From: Anisakis pegreffii
Taxonomy: Eukaryota; Nematoda; Chromadorea; Rhabditida; Anisakidae
Assembly: GCA_035041965.1 (NCBI GenBank)
Contig: JAPYMA010000217.1
Coordinates: forward strand, 164,625-228,624
Length of the DNA: 64,000 bases
Direction of reading: 5' to 3'
Within the stretch, counting starts at the first letter, position 1; each line of letters begins with the position of its first letter. A model generated the notes under the pieces. It was not told the DNA's origin and did not search any database. It saw nothing but the letters and a program-made list of their open reading frames with translations. The translations under genes were made by a program, and so were the position numbers. Positions 13,001 to 25,782 of the stretch are shown here, one piece after another.

Positions 13001-13642
13001 TCAATGAAAGAAACCTGTTTCACAAATTCATTTCTAATGTATCGATTGATGAATGAACACTGACTTCTAGAGAGTAAAATTTTATTGAAATAAAAATCAG
13101 GTCGATTGCAATATGAAACTTGATATTTTTATTAACATTCAGCATGAACAGATGCATTAAGTTTATTCGTGCAAAACATCTTATTTGATGCAAAGCAAAT
13201 GCGTTATTGTTACAATGGCAAATGAATGCACGCGAATCGTTTAGACAGCAGCTCTTTTTTATGGTCTCTAACGAGTGAGTAAATTGAATAAATTGCACAC
13301 ACACACATAGATCTTCATACATTTCGTCACAAATGTCGTTGTATAGGAAATTTGTTGCGTTGTTAAGATAATTAGTGAGGAATTTCGACGAATCGATAAG
13401 TTTCTTGAAACAATTTCGACACATAACCAGAATGGGGAGGGGAAATGGGGGTGTTGGCGATGAAGAGAAGAGAATGATGAGACGTGCAAATATAAGATTG
13501 TTTGTTCTTAAGAGGATGCAACGACGCAAAGATAGAAATAAATAAATGACCTGATTTGGTGTAAAGAGTATTGTAGTTCTGAATTCATATCATCACTCAA
13601 TTGCAAAGTTTCATTTTATTCATCATACTCACCACCACCACG
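13001..13642. other. Intergenic
   Basis: Gap of about 640 bp between the end of the preceding plus-strand exons and the PDI start. The short same-strand spacing would permit an operon, but no spliced-leader site is obvious before the PDI ATG. A long minus-strand open frame here (13020-13529) has no splice partners or domain and is treated as chance. Confidence 0.5.
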
Positions 13643-16600
13643 ATGACATCGTACCCTTCTTCTTCATTCCTTATCATTCTTCTTATCAATTGTTTACTGC
13701 AGATTAACAGCATCGTTCAAGCGAAGGTTATCCTTCATATTTCATTAATGCTACTCTTATTACTTACTTTAAACAAACATTTCTAGTAGCAATATTGTAA
13801 CAAGGCATCAGCAATAATACTAATTAGATTCAGTTTTTGTAGCAATCCATATTTAATGAAGTAATTATAAATTTTAAAAGCATTTGCGAATGGATTTCAT
13901 AAGAATAGAGATATTCAAATAATATATTCAATTGCAATATAAAATGCAAAGTGGTTTAAATTCAGGAAGCAACCGATCCCGTGATTGTGTTCGCGAGAGA
14001 TAAGGCGATTTTTACAAAAGACCATCCTCTTTATGCTGTACTTATTGAGTCAAAGGAATCTGAGGATTATGATGATCATTTTGAAGAATTCGAATTTGCA
14101 GCAAAACATTTCGGTGAGAAAGTAAGTGATCAGTAATTATTACTTCATTCAGTACATCGCTTTATGGATTTGTTGAGCAAAAATCAACTGCAGCATACTC
14201 GAATGTTTAACGCCATTCAATATTCGATATGAATTTCGACAGTGTGCTTTGAAAATGTTCACGATAAGCTATAAGTGAAACGTAACAACTGATTATACTA
14301 TAAAGATATTTCTCGACTAGAAAACGGCGGTCATATGTGTTCGAATAATACATCAAATTGTCTTTTCATATGAAATCTCAACGTTTTATCTCCATAGCGA
14401 CCAATTCATTGCAACGTTTCAATAGTCATTTATACGACAACATTTTGAAACTATTAATCATCATTTAAGATTAAATTCGTTTATTTGAATACGGATGTGG
14501 AAAAGTACTGGGAAACAATTGAATTCCTCGGTTTAATCGCTGAAGATGTGCCAACGGTGATGTTCATTGATGTGAGCAAAGGTCTCGAAAAGTTCAAAGC
14601 TGAATTTGATGAGGTGATTATTTTTTGAAATGATATCACAATTCCCATTTTTGATCACTTTCAAAATGTTCTGAATGAGTGCCTGTATCGAAGTTTATAT
14701 TTGAAACAATTTGAGATTATTTATCAAACCTTCTAAATTTTTGTGTTTATTTCTCTAATGTGTGGATTTTTACCAACGTAAAGTTTATTCGTCAACTATT
14801 CGACATGAAATCACCAATACACCAAGCCCTCTTTAACAGCACTGCTTCGCTCAATTTCAACAACGAGCAATTCGATTCCTCTGCAGTGGCTCCATTAGCT
14901 AAACTCTTCCTAATAGGTCTTTTGCATTAATGTGATGTTTATGAAAACATAAAAATGAATTTATTTTACAATTCGACAAAACACTGAAGAATGAAATTCG
15001 GTCGAGTTTTAGATTACAAGAAAGAATATAATCTCGTTCGTACAAGACTGTTTGGATGGTAAATCGGTTGCATTCTTGAAAAGTGACGATGTGCCCAAAG
15101 AATGGGATGCCAAACCGCTCAAAGAGTTGGTCGGACAGAATTTCGAAAGTATCGTTTACGATCAACCAAAAACCTCATTCGTTATGTTCTGTAAGTTCTT
15201 GTTATTGATTCAGTCCTGTGCAAGTTTCTTCGTTGTTCCATGGAATTCGCTCCATTTTCTTCGACACATAACACTCACGAGGAATGGTCATGAACTTACC
15301 ACAGCCTTTCGGAATAAGACATATATCATATTATAGAGCCCGGGGTAAGGCTGGGGTAAGTTCGTGACCTTTCCTTGTCAGTTATATTGTGATCAGTGAT
15401 CAAATGTTGAATATTTGCGGTAAATTCAATTCAAACGTCATGAAGAGATGGCTCATCGGTAATGATAAAACAGAAATTGAATTGTCTGTAATGAAATGAA
15501 TATGTGCCAGATGCACCGTGGTGTAAGGCATGTCAGCTCACCATGCCCGAGGTTGAGAAACTGGCGGATATGTATGCGGGCAATGAGCATGTAATGATCG
15601 CTCGTATGGACGCAACTACCAACGAAATATCTCGTATGCCAGTGCTCGATGTACCCACACTCGCACTCTTTTTGAATGGCGACCGAAAGGTTACTTTCAC
15701 TTTTTTTAGCAGCTAGATTATCGGCAATGTCGGTGCTATATTTCCTCACTGTATGTAGCACTTCAGAAGTACCGTCGTCTTGACCGCATCTGCATAAACC
15801 TCATTGTTCTGGGGTCTGTTTCTTGACTTTTTTGAAGATGAAGTCGCACATGCAACAACGTCCCTTGCGTCGGTCCTTTCTGTCAACAAACTGCATATTC
15901 TTGAAAATTAGCTCCTGGAAATGAAAACTGTTATTGTCAGAATGAATCTCACAGGAGGCTTCCGCAAGTTTTTTAGGGGTCATTCAAACATGGCAGATTA
16001 AAGATGATTACAATAAGTCAAAGAGGTTTACGACTAGGTGCCGTTTGAGGGAGTTTCTTTTATTTAGTTAGGCTTATTTTTCCGAGAGGTTATGTTCAAG
16101 TGAATATAGTACTTACCACTTCGGTATCGTCTACGATATCTCAATATCTGAGATCGCTAATGAATTTTCTAAACCGTGACAGTTTTGCTCCACAGTGACA
16201 AATTATTTGCAACTTCAGAACGAATTTATTGATCAGTTGGAAAGGATAAAAGGGTGTAGTTTTATAACTCGATGAGCATTTCAGCCGTTATATTACACGG
16301 ATGATCGACGAACTGCAGAAGATTTCCAACGATTCATCAATAAGAAAATGAAAGATGCTGGTCTGAAGACGGCCGCAGAATCTGAAGATGAAGAAAAAAC
16401 GGTAGCTAAGGAGGAGAAGGAGGAAGGAGATAAACAAGAGAAAATAGACGAGAAGAAGAAGAGTGAAAAGAAGGTGAAGAAAGGAACTGACACTGAAAAG
16501 AAGGCGAAAAAAGGTGGAGAAAAGAAAAAAGCAAAAAGTGATCCGGAAACAACCGACAAGAAATCCAAGAAAGGGGCAAAGAAGGAGACCGAACCAACCA

Positions 16601-16905
16601 AGGAGACTGCAGAGAAAACGAAGGAGGCTGAGAAGAAGAAGACGGCTGCGGAAGAGAAATCAAAGACGGAGGAGAAATCGAAATCAAAAGAGGGAACAGA
16701 AGCAAAACCCGTAAAAGAAGACGAGAAACCAAAGGGGGAGAAAGCAAAATCTGAAAAAACAGAGAAGAAATCTGGGAAAGAACCGACGGGAAAGAAGAAA
16801 TCAGAAACGAAAAAAACAAAAGAGAAGAAGACGGGTAAAGCTAAAAAAGGAACCAAAAAATCGACAAAATCATCGAAGAGTTCCACAAAAAAAGATGAGC
16901 TCTAG
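13643..16905 (+). CDS. ER protein disulfide isomerase with only b' and a' domains and a Lys/Glu-rich KDEL tail
   Basis: Six exons keep phase throughout: 13643-13726, 13966-14121, 14470-14613, 15013-15190, 15511-15689 and 16285-16905, giving 453 aa. Residues 1-28 are a signal peptide. Residues about 29-155 match the PDI b' domain (ADP-type start then DPVIVFARDKAIF, LIAEDVPTVMFID). Residues about 160-268 match the catalytic a' domain, with WDAKPLKELVGQNFES, then APWCKAC (188-195 region) and the cis-Pro motif DVPTL. The active site is CKAC, not the usual CGHC. Residues about 269-449 are almost entirely Lys, Glu, Ser, Thr and Ala, far longer than the acidic tail of classical PDI. The protein ends KDEL, the ER retrieval signal. 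The a and b domains of full-length PDI are missing, and the 239-bp first intron has no room for them. The role is presumably thiol exchange or chaperoning in the ER lumen; altered chemistry from CKAC is inference. Confidence 0.92.
15280..15375. repeat. Hairpin element in PDI intron 4
   Basis: Inverted arms of 28 bp (15280-15307 and 15348-15375) differ at about 3 positions and are separated by 40 bp. The arm core reads GAACTTACC on the left and GGTAAGTTC on the right. The size and structure fit a very small foldback element. No clear target duplication was seen. Confidence 0.75.
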
Positions 16906-19151
16906 AGCGCATATTCATTAATTCATTATGAGTGGCTGAGGTGGCTAGGTTAGCATTCATTGCCAGAGTGAACTGACATTTCTAAGCTCATCTTGAAAGT
17001 GGCAACTTTTTAAAGGCATCCCATTCGAGTCGATTCCCTCCTCAATTGGTTTCATTTCCAAGTTTTGCAAACGAAAACATCTCTGTGAATAATAAAGTGC
17101 ATTAATTAACATATGCGTAGCCATGAGATTCAGTTCCTTTTCATTCCCAATCCTCAATATTTGCATGCTCCAACCTTTTTGAACGGGTTAAGAACGTTCA
17201 AAAACTTATCTCCTTACATGCTAAAACGTCTCACGATGAATGCCACCGACGTTGTTGTTGTTTTCAAATATTTTGAATGAAAATAAACAGTTTATTTATT
17301 GAGTGTCTCGTTCGAATTATTTGAAATAAAGTTTGAATACAGATCGCAATTTGTTATCGCAAGCAATCATTTCAATTATCACATAATAAACGAATAGCTG
17401 CAAGTGATCAATAAATAAACAATCTCCTGTGATAGTCCACGCACTACACGAACTATTATACTGAGATCAACTCCCCAATCAGTTTACAACGCACCCAACT
17501 CCATGCTACCTATGACATCGGTTAACTACTTTCATGTTACTGTTTTCTGGGGATCATTCTAAAAAACAAAAGGCACCAACTATACAACTCAAGTAGCGGG
17601 AAAGTTATGGTACAAGCCGAAATGCAGAATATCATTCAACTGAATATCCAGTAGTACAATTCATCAACTCAATTGACTGCATTCCCTTCGACTACTAATG
17701 AAACACTGATGATCAAAACCGTGCGTCTATCAAAGATGACCATTTGATGGCGATTAGTACTGGAACAAAGTCGAATAGTTCAAAATTTTTGGCTTCGTTA
17801 TGAAAATAGTGACATTAAAATAGTAACAATGGATAACAGTGTCGGGAAAGAGAACAATGACAATAACAACAATAACGAATGTAGTACTGATAGCAGTGTT
17901 GGTAATAACGATGATGAGTACAATGACAGTAATAATAATAATAAAAACAGTAATAATCAAAAAACGAAAGCCCACAACTCCATTTCCCCGTCAGCAAAGA
18001 ATGTCTTTTGAACGAAACGCACATCACAAAGCGTTTATGAAACTTCATAAACGTAATTCAAAAATTCGAAGAAAGTACTAAAAAATGGCACGCGCTATCA
18101 TTAACACTTCGACTGCGAAATGATCATTAAATGCGACAACGATCATTAAAATCAAATGAAATACACAAAAAAACAAGCAAACACAAAAAAATTCTAACAA
18201 TGAAGTTTACAAATGAAGACAGCGAAGGAATCAATCGGTAGTTTGTACAGGATTATTTGAATAACAAAGTGTTAATATGCGCGATCACAAATGAACAACG
18301 TTTTTGTATAGTACATCAATCGGCGCATGACTGCACTAAACTGAAAAGAGTAAAAAATTTTCTACAGATAAGCGCGAAGTTGAACCGAATCTAGTTGAAC
18401 AAATTGATTTTCAAGGATATCCATCAAAATTTTTTGACTTTCCTACAATAAAACCAGTCAGCAACAGAATTATTGGATTGTAAATTATGAAAACTATGAA
18501 GCAATAATTCTGAGCTTATGATTTCATTTTGCAAGAAAGAGTCTTTTAAAAAATTCAGTGTAAATAACAACGCCGATCAGAGATGGCCACTATTTTCAAT
18601 CACAACAATGGAAGACGATAAAATTGTTGAATAAGTCGATAAAATTCAAATAATCTACGGCAAAACGAAATAAGACCGAACAGAGGCTATTCAGATGAAA
18701 TCATTAACGCAAACGATTCAGTAGTAAATTGGTCTGTCTCGTTAAAGTGTCTATTCAATTATTATCATTAGAATCACTCAGAATACAGCCTCAAAGTAAA
18801 ACGGCACTGGTGATTGGAAGAAGCGTGGCATGGACTAGAGCAGCACGATAAAATTAAAGAAGCTAGTTGAAGAGTGTTTTAAATCGAATTAAAAAAACAA
18901 CAATTTTCATCAAAGATACTAATCGACCAGATTCATGAACATAAGATTAAGATTTCAGATTAATAGTAAGATAAATATCAGAATAAAAATTGATTACGAT
19001 AAAAATAATGAATTTATGATAATCATATCACAATATATCACCGGTATTGGAAAATAATGATAGATAACAACGAGAAATATGTATAATTTGCAATCAAATG
19101 TCACAATGATGATAAATATCCAGTTGTGATGACCGCACCCAATAACAGATA
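16906..19151. other. Intergenic between convergent genes
   Basis: 3' flanks of the PDI gene (plus) and KLHL18 (minus). Contains the probable PDI poly(A) signal at 17091-17096 and simple AAT/AAC-rich stretches near 17840-17960. An open frame through the latter is low-complexity Asn/Asp/Ser and is not called. Confidence 0.6.
17091..17096 (+). terminator. Poly(A) signal AATAAA, PDI gene
   Basis: First AATAAA after the PDI stop codon, 186 bp downstream. Position fits a 3' UTR of normal nematode length. Confidence 0.5.
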
Positions 19152-22100
19152 TCACAATTTGTCCGGTGATATCGGTATAACGCCAATACCCACACCACCC
19201 TCGTGGGCAATCATACTTGCCGCTAACGACCAACTGTCTTCTTCAACGTTGTATGTTTCCATTGAACTCAGATTTGAGATACCATCATATCTGAGAGTCA
19301 ACTTAATCATCAATAAATGTTCAACATTGTAATGATAATAGTATTAACATTACCAGCACAGATGATAATAATTAACCTAAATGAACGAATCTCCGAATAA
19401 TGTTATTGCATAATCAAAATCCGTATTAAAGGAGGACTACAAGTGCAAAATTACCCAGCAATTGCATACAACGTGCCAGCGTTCGATACGAGTGACACTC
19501 GTGATCGTTTCAGATGCATTGGTGATAATGGAGACCACTGATCTTCATCCGGATCGTACACTTCGACACTTTTCAGAAACTGACATCCATCATAACTGCA
19601 ACTTCAGATTTTGTTCAGAAAGCGCTCAAACTAGAACTATTACTGAACTCAAACACTCCTCACTGATAAAAAACACCCCTCACTGATAGTGTTAACAGCC
19701 AGCAATAACACTGATAATCAATCAGAACATAATTACAACGGTAATGATAACATCAAAACGACAACAACAACCATAAAACTAACCCTCCACAAACATAGAT
19801 TTTTCCACGCAGTGCGGCTGCCCCGAGTCGACAACGTTTACTTCCCATTGGTTTTACAAGTTGCCATTCACCAGTTTCCACATTGAAACGTTCAACCGAA
19901 TTGAATATTGACATCCCGTCATGCCCACCGATCACTTCAAATAATCACAGTAAATAAAAAATATGAATATAGATAAGGGTTTTTTGTTCAATCACTAGTA
20001 ATGCACTCGTTTTGAGGTGTACTCTTCGAGATAGATTCTTTGAGATAAGTTCATGTGGGCACGGAAATACGTTAATTCACGTGACAAGAGTGAATGAATA
20101 AATCAAACACTCATCATGTATTCACACTCCATAAATCATCATCGTGCACATTTCTGAAGAAAAACCAAAAAAAGCGAAAATTGAACAGAATGAGTGAAGT
20201 GGTAATCACATAATTTTGATAATAATACCACTTAATGAAAAACAAACGAACCATAAATAAAGTTATCAAGAACCGCGATTCCAGCCGCGGAACGTTGTTT
20301 GTGCATGTGCGTAGTCATCGACCATTTATCAGCGTTTGCATTGTACACTTCAACTGAGGATAACGATGAAATGCCATCGTAGCCACCGCATACGTAAAGA
20401 CGTTCATTGACCACAGCTGCACCGAGTGCTGACCGTTTGTTAGTCAATGGGCACACCTCAACTTAATCTGTTAACACATACCATCACACGAAAATGCAAC
20501 TCACCTCTCGCCACTTATTGCTCTCATGATCAAAAACTTCGACAGTCTTCAAGCGATCGTGACCATTAAAACCACCAATCGCGTACAACTGACGATTCAT
20601 CACCGCAACACCCACGCGCGAACGAATCGAATTCATTGGCTCCACACACGTCCATTTACCTTTATACATCACTATTCATTACTATCCTCCCTCTCGACCC
20701 GGCTTATTCACGGTCATAACCAATGGATTACCACCTATCCTAATCACTGAACTGGCTTGATGTTATTAATATTATCATTACTATTTCTTAATTGTTGCAG
20801 CAATGAGACAACATTGGTGTTGTGGTTAATTTTCAGAAACGAATGACAGAATGATCGAAGCGTATGACTAAAGTAAGCAAGCTTGATGGGATATCATTCT
20901 GATACAATCCACATGCAAATGCGCACATACGACTGAATAAACTAATACGGAGAAAGCATCATTAATAGACTACAAAAAGTTCGAAAGGAAACATGAAATC
21001 ATATTGGATATAATCGTTGATCATGAAAATGTCATAACGATAAAGATGAAGAAATACTTGTGGTGGGATCGAACATTTCCACAGTTGACAATGAATCACC
21101 CGTATTGGTGAGACCTCCGACTGCGAATATTAGACCTGGTACATCATAACAACAACGTTGCTTCGTTCTGCAATTTGACTTGTTCAGTTTTAAGAGAACA
21201 CGCAGTCCACAAAATCCTTTGAGAAGCATTTCAAATGCTCAAGTTTCATGAAAATGGTCATATTCACTATTACAAAAACGACAATATTTGACCGTTTGAA
21301 GTTCAACGAAAGCCATTTGGAAAATATCTCATTATCTTAATGACATTGAATATTACTGAATCAAAACTCTGTTGCAGATTTTGACGAGGTATTACAACAA
21401 AATAAATAATTATTATGCGAGTCATGTTTGAATATTGAAATGAGTGTTTAGTGACCTGAAAGTTGTGAAAAGATAGCGTCGTTCAGGCATTAAATGATAA
21501 TCTTTCGCTTCGTCAACCAGATCTCGACAACTCAAACTCTGACGTATTATTGGATGTGATGCCACTTGATCGGTTAGAAAGTGTGGTTTCAATAATGGTA
21601 ATCGAACGTTTTTTAATACTCTGCAACATATTCACTTATTTATTCATTTATATGATTCATTCAGTAGATCGACAACGCCCAGGAAATTACACTTTTAATC
21701 AAAGGGTTTATCATGGGCCAGGATCGGGTAATCAGTTGCTTTTTTCCTAGAGAATTTATACGGTTATGGTTAATATTTGTGAGATTGTTGTTAATACTAT
21801 GATAGCAGCTTCAAATGAACTGTACCTGGCTGAATAGCTGGCACGTTCAGGACTGTGTTGTAACCATCTGATGGCAGCTTCAAAAATTTGCTCTTCACTC
21901 TCAACGAACAGTTCATCACGATTCAGAATCGAGCACAACTCATCGATTGTCAACGCCAAATACTCTTCACCCAATGAGACTTGCATAAAATGTTTATGTA
22001 AATAACGATCTGAAACAAACTGAAACATTTCATCAACTCGAAACATTTAAAATCATCACAAAAATCACCTGTGGAAAGCACCAGCGAGATACACCCCAAC

Positions 22101-23120
22101 GCAATCGCAAACGAACGAATTCCCAAAACATTTTGAGACTGAAGTCTGCACTGAAGAAATCGACAACACTCATCCACAATACTGCTCAGCTGTAAGAAGT
22201 TCGACGCCTGCATCATACTCTGCACATTCGCACTCGTTATACGCACACGACCCGTATATGCAAATGCTATCAATTGCTCCAATGTATCGCCATCGAACTC
22301 TTTAAAATAACTCTTTATTATTATCATCTCTTTTACTATTGTTATCATCTAATATCATTATTATTACTCCTAAGAGCTCATACTGATAGCAGTGAAGATA
22401 TGAAAAATCATCCGCAAGGTGGTGGGTGTTTAAGTCAATCTTTCAACCGGCTTGAAACATTGAATGTTAATGGAGTACGAGCATTACAATTCTGAACGCT
22501 GTAATAAGTCAAATCCCAGTGGTTAATTCTCATGCAATGATCAATAAGACCCTTCAACTATACTGAATCACCCTTCAACTAAATCAAAAGATATTCAAGA
22601 TTCCACGATGATCCCACCTTGCAGATGTACTTCTTTCTGTTGACATTCGGCCATTTCAGCAGTGAACATAGCTCTAAAATATGGTATTGTTGCTGCTAAA
22701 ACAACGCGATGTGCACTGAATCTAAAAAGAAATTAATCATTACTGAAGATTTATTAATACGAAGCGCACTTGTTTGGAATCTTCATTCATTATCGCAAAT
22801 TAAATGTATTATCATACATTTACTGACGTTCTCTTGACAGTCTGACGGTTCGCTTATTGACTGTGAGTATAATTATTTATTAGTGTATCTGACCAATTAC
22901 TATTATCCCTCTATTTGGCCACTCAACGGGTTGCGAGAATATACGAATGATAAAGGAATTCAACTAATGAAAGAGGTCATAACCTCAGACCATCGGCAAC
23001 AAGCACCACGTCGCATAATTTACCAGTTCGACGTATCTCATCGAAATTCGGGAACGCACTCATCGCTAACGATGCGGCACATTCGAACACAACCACTTCT
23101 TCATCGTCCTCGTCACACAT
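19152..23120 (-). CDS. KLHL18: Kelch-like protein 18 (CUL3 adaptor), complete
   Basis: Eleven exons on the minus strand: 23120-22984, 22721-22618, 22299-22069, 22009-21826, 21620-21456, 21167-21058, 20659-20505, 20456-20252, 19934-19784, 19595-19455 and 19290-19152. All join in phase to give 573 aa, against 574 aa that I recall for human KLHL18. Residues about 30-145 are BTB ([20 protein letters not shown], then FAYTGRV). A BACK domain follows ([35 protein letters not shown]). Six kelch repeats follow, with glycine pairs and signatures such as [39 protein letters not shown] and [10 protein letters not shown] at the end. An in-frame stop upstream fixes the ATG. The family presents substrates to CUL3-RBX1 ubiquitin ligase through the kelch propeller. 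The last GG pair is IAG rather than VGG. Start codons of KLHL18 and the next gene are 1.5 kb apart and divergent. Confidence 0.97.
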
Positions 23121-24646
23121 CGTCAACAACGCTAATATTATTCACACGATATCACAACTATTTTCCGACTGATTCATTATTACATCTTTACTAGAATCTG
23201 TTTTCTTACCGAACAAAAACAGCGCAGATTTCATCTCTAATTCGTGATATGCTCTCCCTGTTTGGTTTGTTAAAAACAGGTTGCAGACTGTAGATGGATA
23301 ATGAATAGATGCATACACTTTTACGCTAAATAGCAAAAATTTCCTATAGTCCAGGAGATGAAAATTCAGACCACAACCCTTACCCTGCATTTATAACGAA
23401 TTCAATTCCTCGCATACTTTTGCAGCAAAACTAATCCCCACATCTCCTTTAATAAATATTTGGTGGTGGAATTCCTCTAATCTAAGCAGGTTGGACACAG
23501 ATAGCACTTATAATCGATGTTAACACAGGAATGACTTTCAAGTACTGAATGATGAGATGAAACGAAGGGAAAATCAGAGGATGTGACAATGAGAATGAAA
23601 CTAACAAATATAACGTTTCGCTTCTTCGCTGACCATCTTGCCGAGGGAATGATAACTGGATTGCACTCAAGATAAAATACTGGTGAATATTGAACTGAGT
23701 TGAACCAAATTAGTATGACCTTTCATGCACCAAGATTACTGTCCATACAGTGTCTTCACCACTGGTGTTACGCATCCAATTTATGAGACGAACAAGTTCA
23801 ACTTTAAACTGGTGAATAAATAAAATGCAATCGCCAGAGTTGTTTATTTGATGGATCAACAATTTATCCAGTCACATCCAATTGATCTATCTACCGATGT
23901 TATAAGGCAATATGCCGAAGTTTGAGAGAATGATTTGAACTGATCGTGCAACTGGACACTGACAACTGTGTTGATAACCAACAGATGTTTCGTTATGTTT
24001 GTCAGCTGTCAATCCAACCAAGTCCTGAAGTACATAATGAACTGATCTAGTTGCTTTGCAAAAATGTCTTCGAATAAATGAAATGTCAATGAAGTACATT
24101 TTCATTCGTTATTTCATGCGTTAAATATACGAACATGGCACAATTACACTGAAACTGGACAACTGAAACCTATTTGAAACCGGCACTGTAAAATCACCCC
24201 GCATGAAATTTCTGTTTGCACAACTTTATAAAATCAACTTTGCAAAATAATTTGTTTGCGTTCGATAAATTCCTCGTTTCGGTGCAATTGGAGCGAACTG
24301 CCAACGTGCTCAGTCAGAGTGCTACACTCTTCTTCGAAGTGAATGTTATATTACATGAAAGAAGTGAACAGATGGATAGCAGTATTGAGTGATGATTTAG
24401 GTGTTAGTGATGTACAGGTTGAGCACAGAGATAGGTTAATGCGAGAATATAGTTGAGAAGACTCACTAATGTTAGCATAACAGCTGATGTATTGACACAA
24501 GCCACTATTCATTACGGCCATACTTCACCAATGACTATTCATAAACTTTATAATCGTCTGATCTGAAGTGATACGTCTCTTATCAAATCCTCCATTTCCT
24601 TATCATTCGTCTGAATCCATCAGTCGAAAGCGCACTAAATTGATAA
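23121..24646. other. Divergent intergenic region
   Basis: Holds the 5' flanks of KLHL18 (minus) and the unrecognised gene (plus). No repeat, RNA gene or promoter motif could be defended. Confidence 0.5.
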
Positions 24647-25713
24647 ATGATGCGTTTATTCGAGACACATTCAAGTCTGCGTAATTATCGTTTATGCAAG
24701 ATCGGATTCCATAAACAGCACTTGTTTATTTGTCCGCATCGTGACGACTGCATTGAAATATGGTCGTTGCATTCGTTCATACCGAACTCATGGCGAATGC
24801 TCACGCACTATCCTTTAATTGAATTGCTTTATGCAGCCTATACGATCAGCCATACGCAGCCGTTCGTTTACGCCTTAGTTGTGGCACTTTTTGTGAGTGT
24901 TTTGCTCGTTTCTAAATTAGTTGATGGTCATCTTTGATGAGAAATTCTTTCGAAATGTCACGCATTTTATGGAAATGTGAACGAAACTACTGAACAGTTA
25001 AGCACCAGAGAACACTCTCCAATCAAAAATGAAAAGCAATAAGAGCGGATGCAAATGAGTAAATTAATTTTCCAAAAAGACGAATTAATAAATAAGCAAA
25101 TAAACTAATGAATAAATTAACGAAGCAACAAACTCGATAAAAATTAAAGGACTGTGACGTTCCACGAATATCGGTTTTGAAAATCTCAATTGAAAGCGGT
25201 GAAGTGGACGTGTATAATTTGGATGAATCGAGTGGGAATGAATTCGAGAACAAAGTTTATTTAGAGAATATTATAATTGGATGTGGCGACGAGACTTTAT
25301 TTATGTACGATCGAAGCGTTGTGATGGGACCGATCCCTTTCTGGACCATACACCTCATCGATGTACTTTCACTTATTATTCATTGAATTCATTGTCTCAA
25401 ATCCGCAAAAATGAGCATGACACGTGTGTCATGAAAGTTTGACACCAGTGTCAACCAAATTCCATGCTGGCTGTGGATCGCTGGTTGGAAAAGCCATGAG
25501 CAAACAATGATTTTATATCATTCCGAAATTTGCACTGAATTCTATCAGTATTATTATTAATGCAAAATTATTATTATCGTAAGAGTCAGTCATCTGGTAT
25601 GAATAGTTGTTATTCGTGATAATAAATATGAAGATTTAATATTGATTTGAACATACCATAAAAATGCTCATAACAAAAGTGGGATAATAATAATTTTGGT
25701 GATAATGGTGGTC

Positions 25714-25782
<69 letters not shown>

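Noticed and set aside
13020..13529. Minus-strand open frame of 169 codons between two plus-strand genes
   Set aside because: No ATG near the start of the frame, no domain, composition follows the AT-rich background, and no splice partners. Treated as a chance frame.
15801..15983. Minus-strand 60-codon frame with Cys pair and basic stretch in the last PDI intron
   Set aside because: It resembles a scrap of a transposase-like zinc-binding tail, but it is too short and has no supporting ends or partners to name.
16293..16886. Long minus-strand frame of 197 codons rich in Phe and Ser
   Set aside because: It is the antisense shadow of the Lys/Glu-rich tail of the PDI gene, where AAG/GAG codons prevent stops on the opposite strand.
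17829..18011. Asn/Asp/Ser-rich frame of 60 codons
   Set aside because: Low-complexity AAT/AAC repeats; overlapping frames exist on both strands and none shows coding signals.
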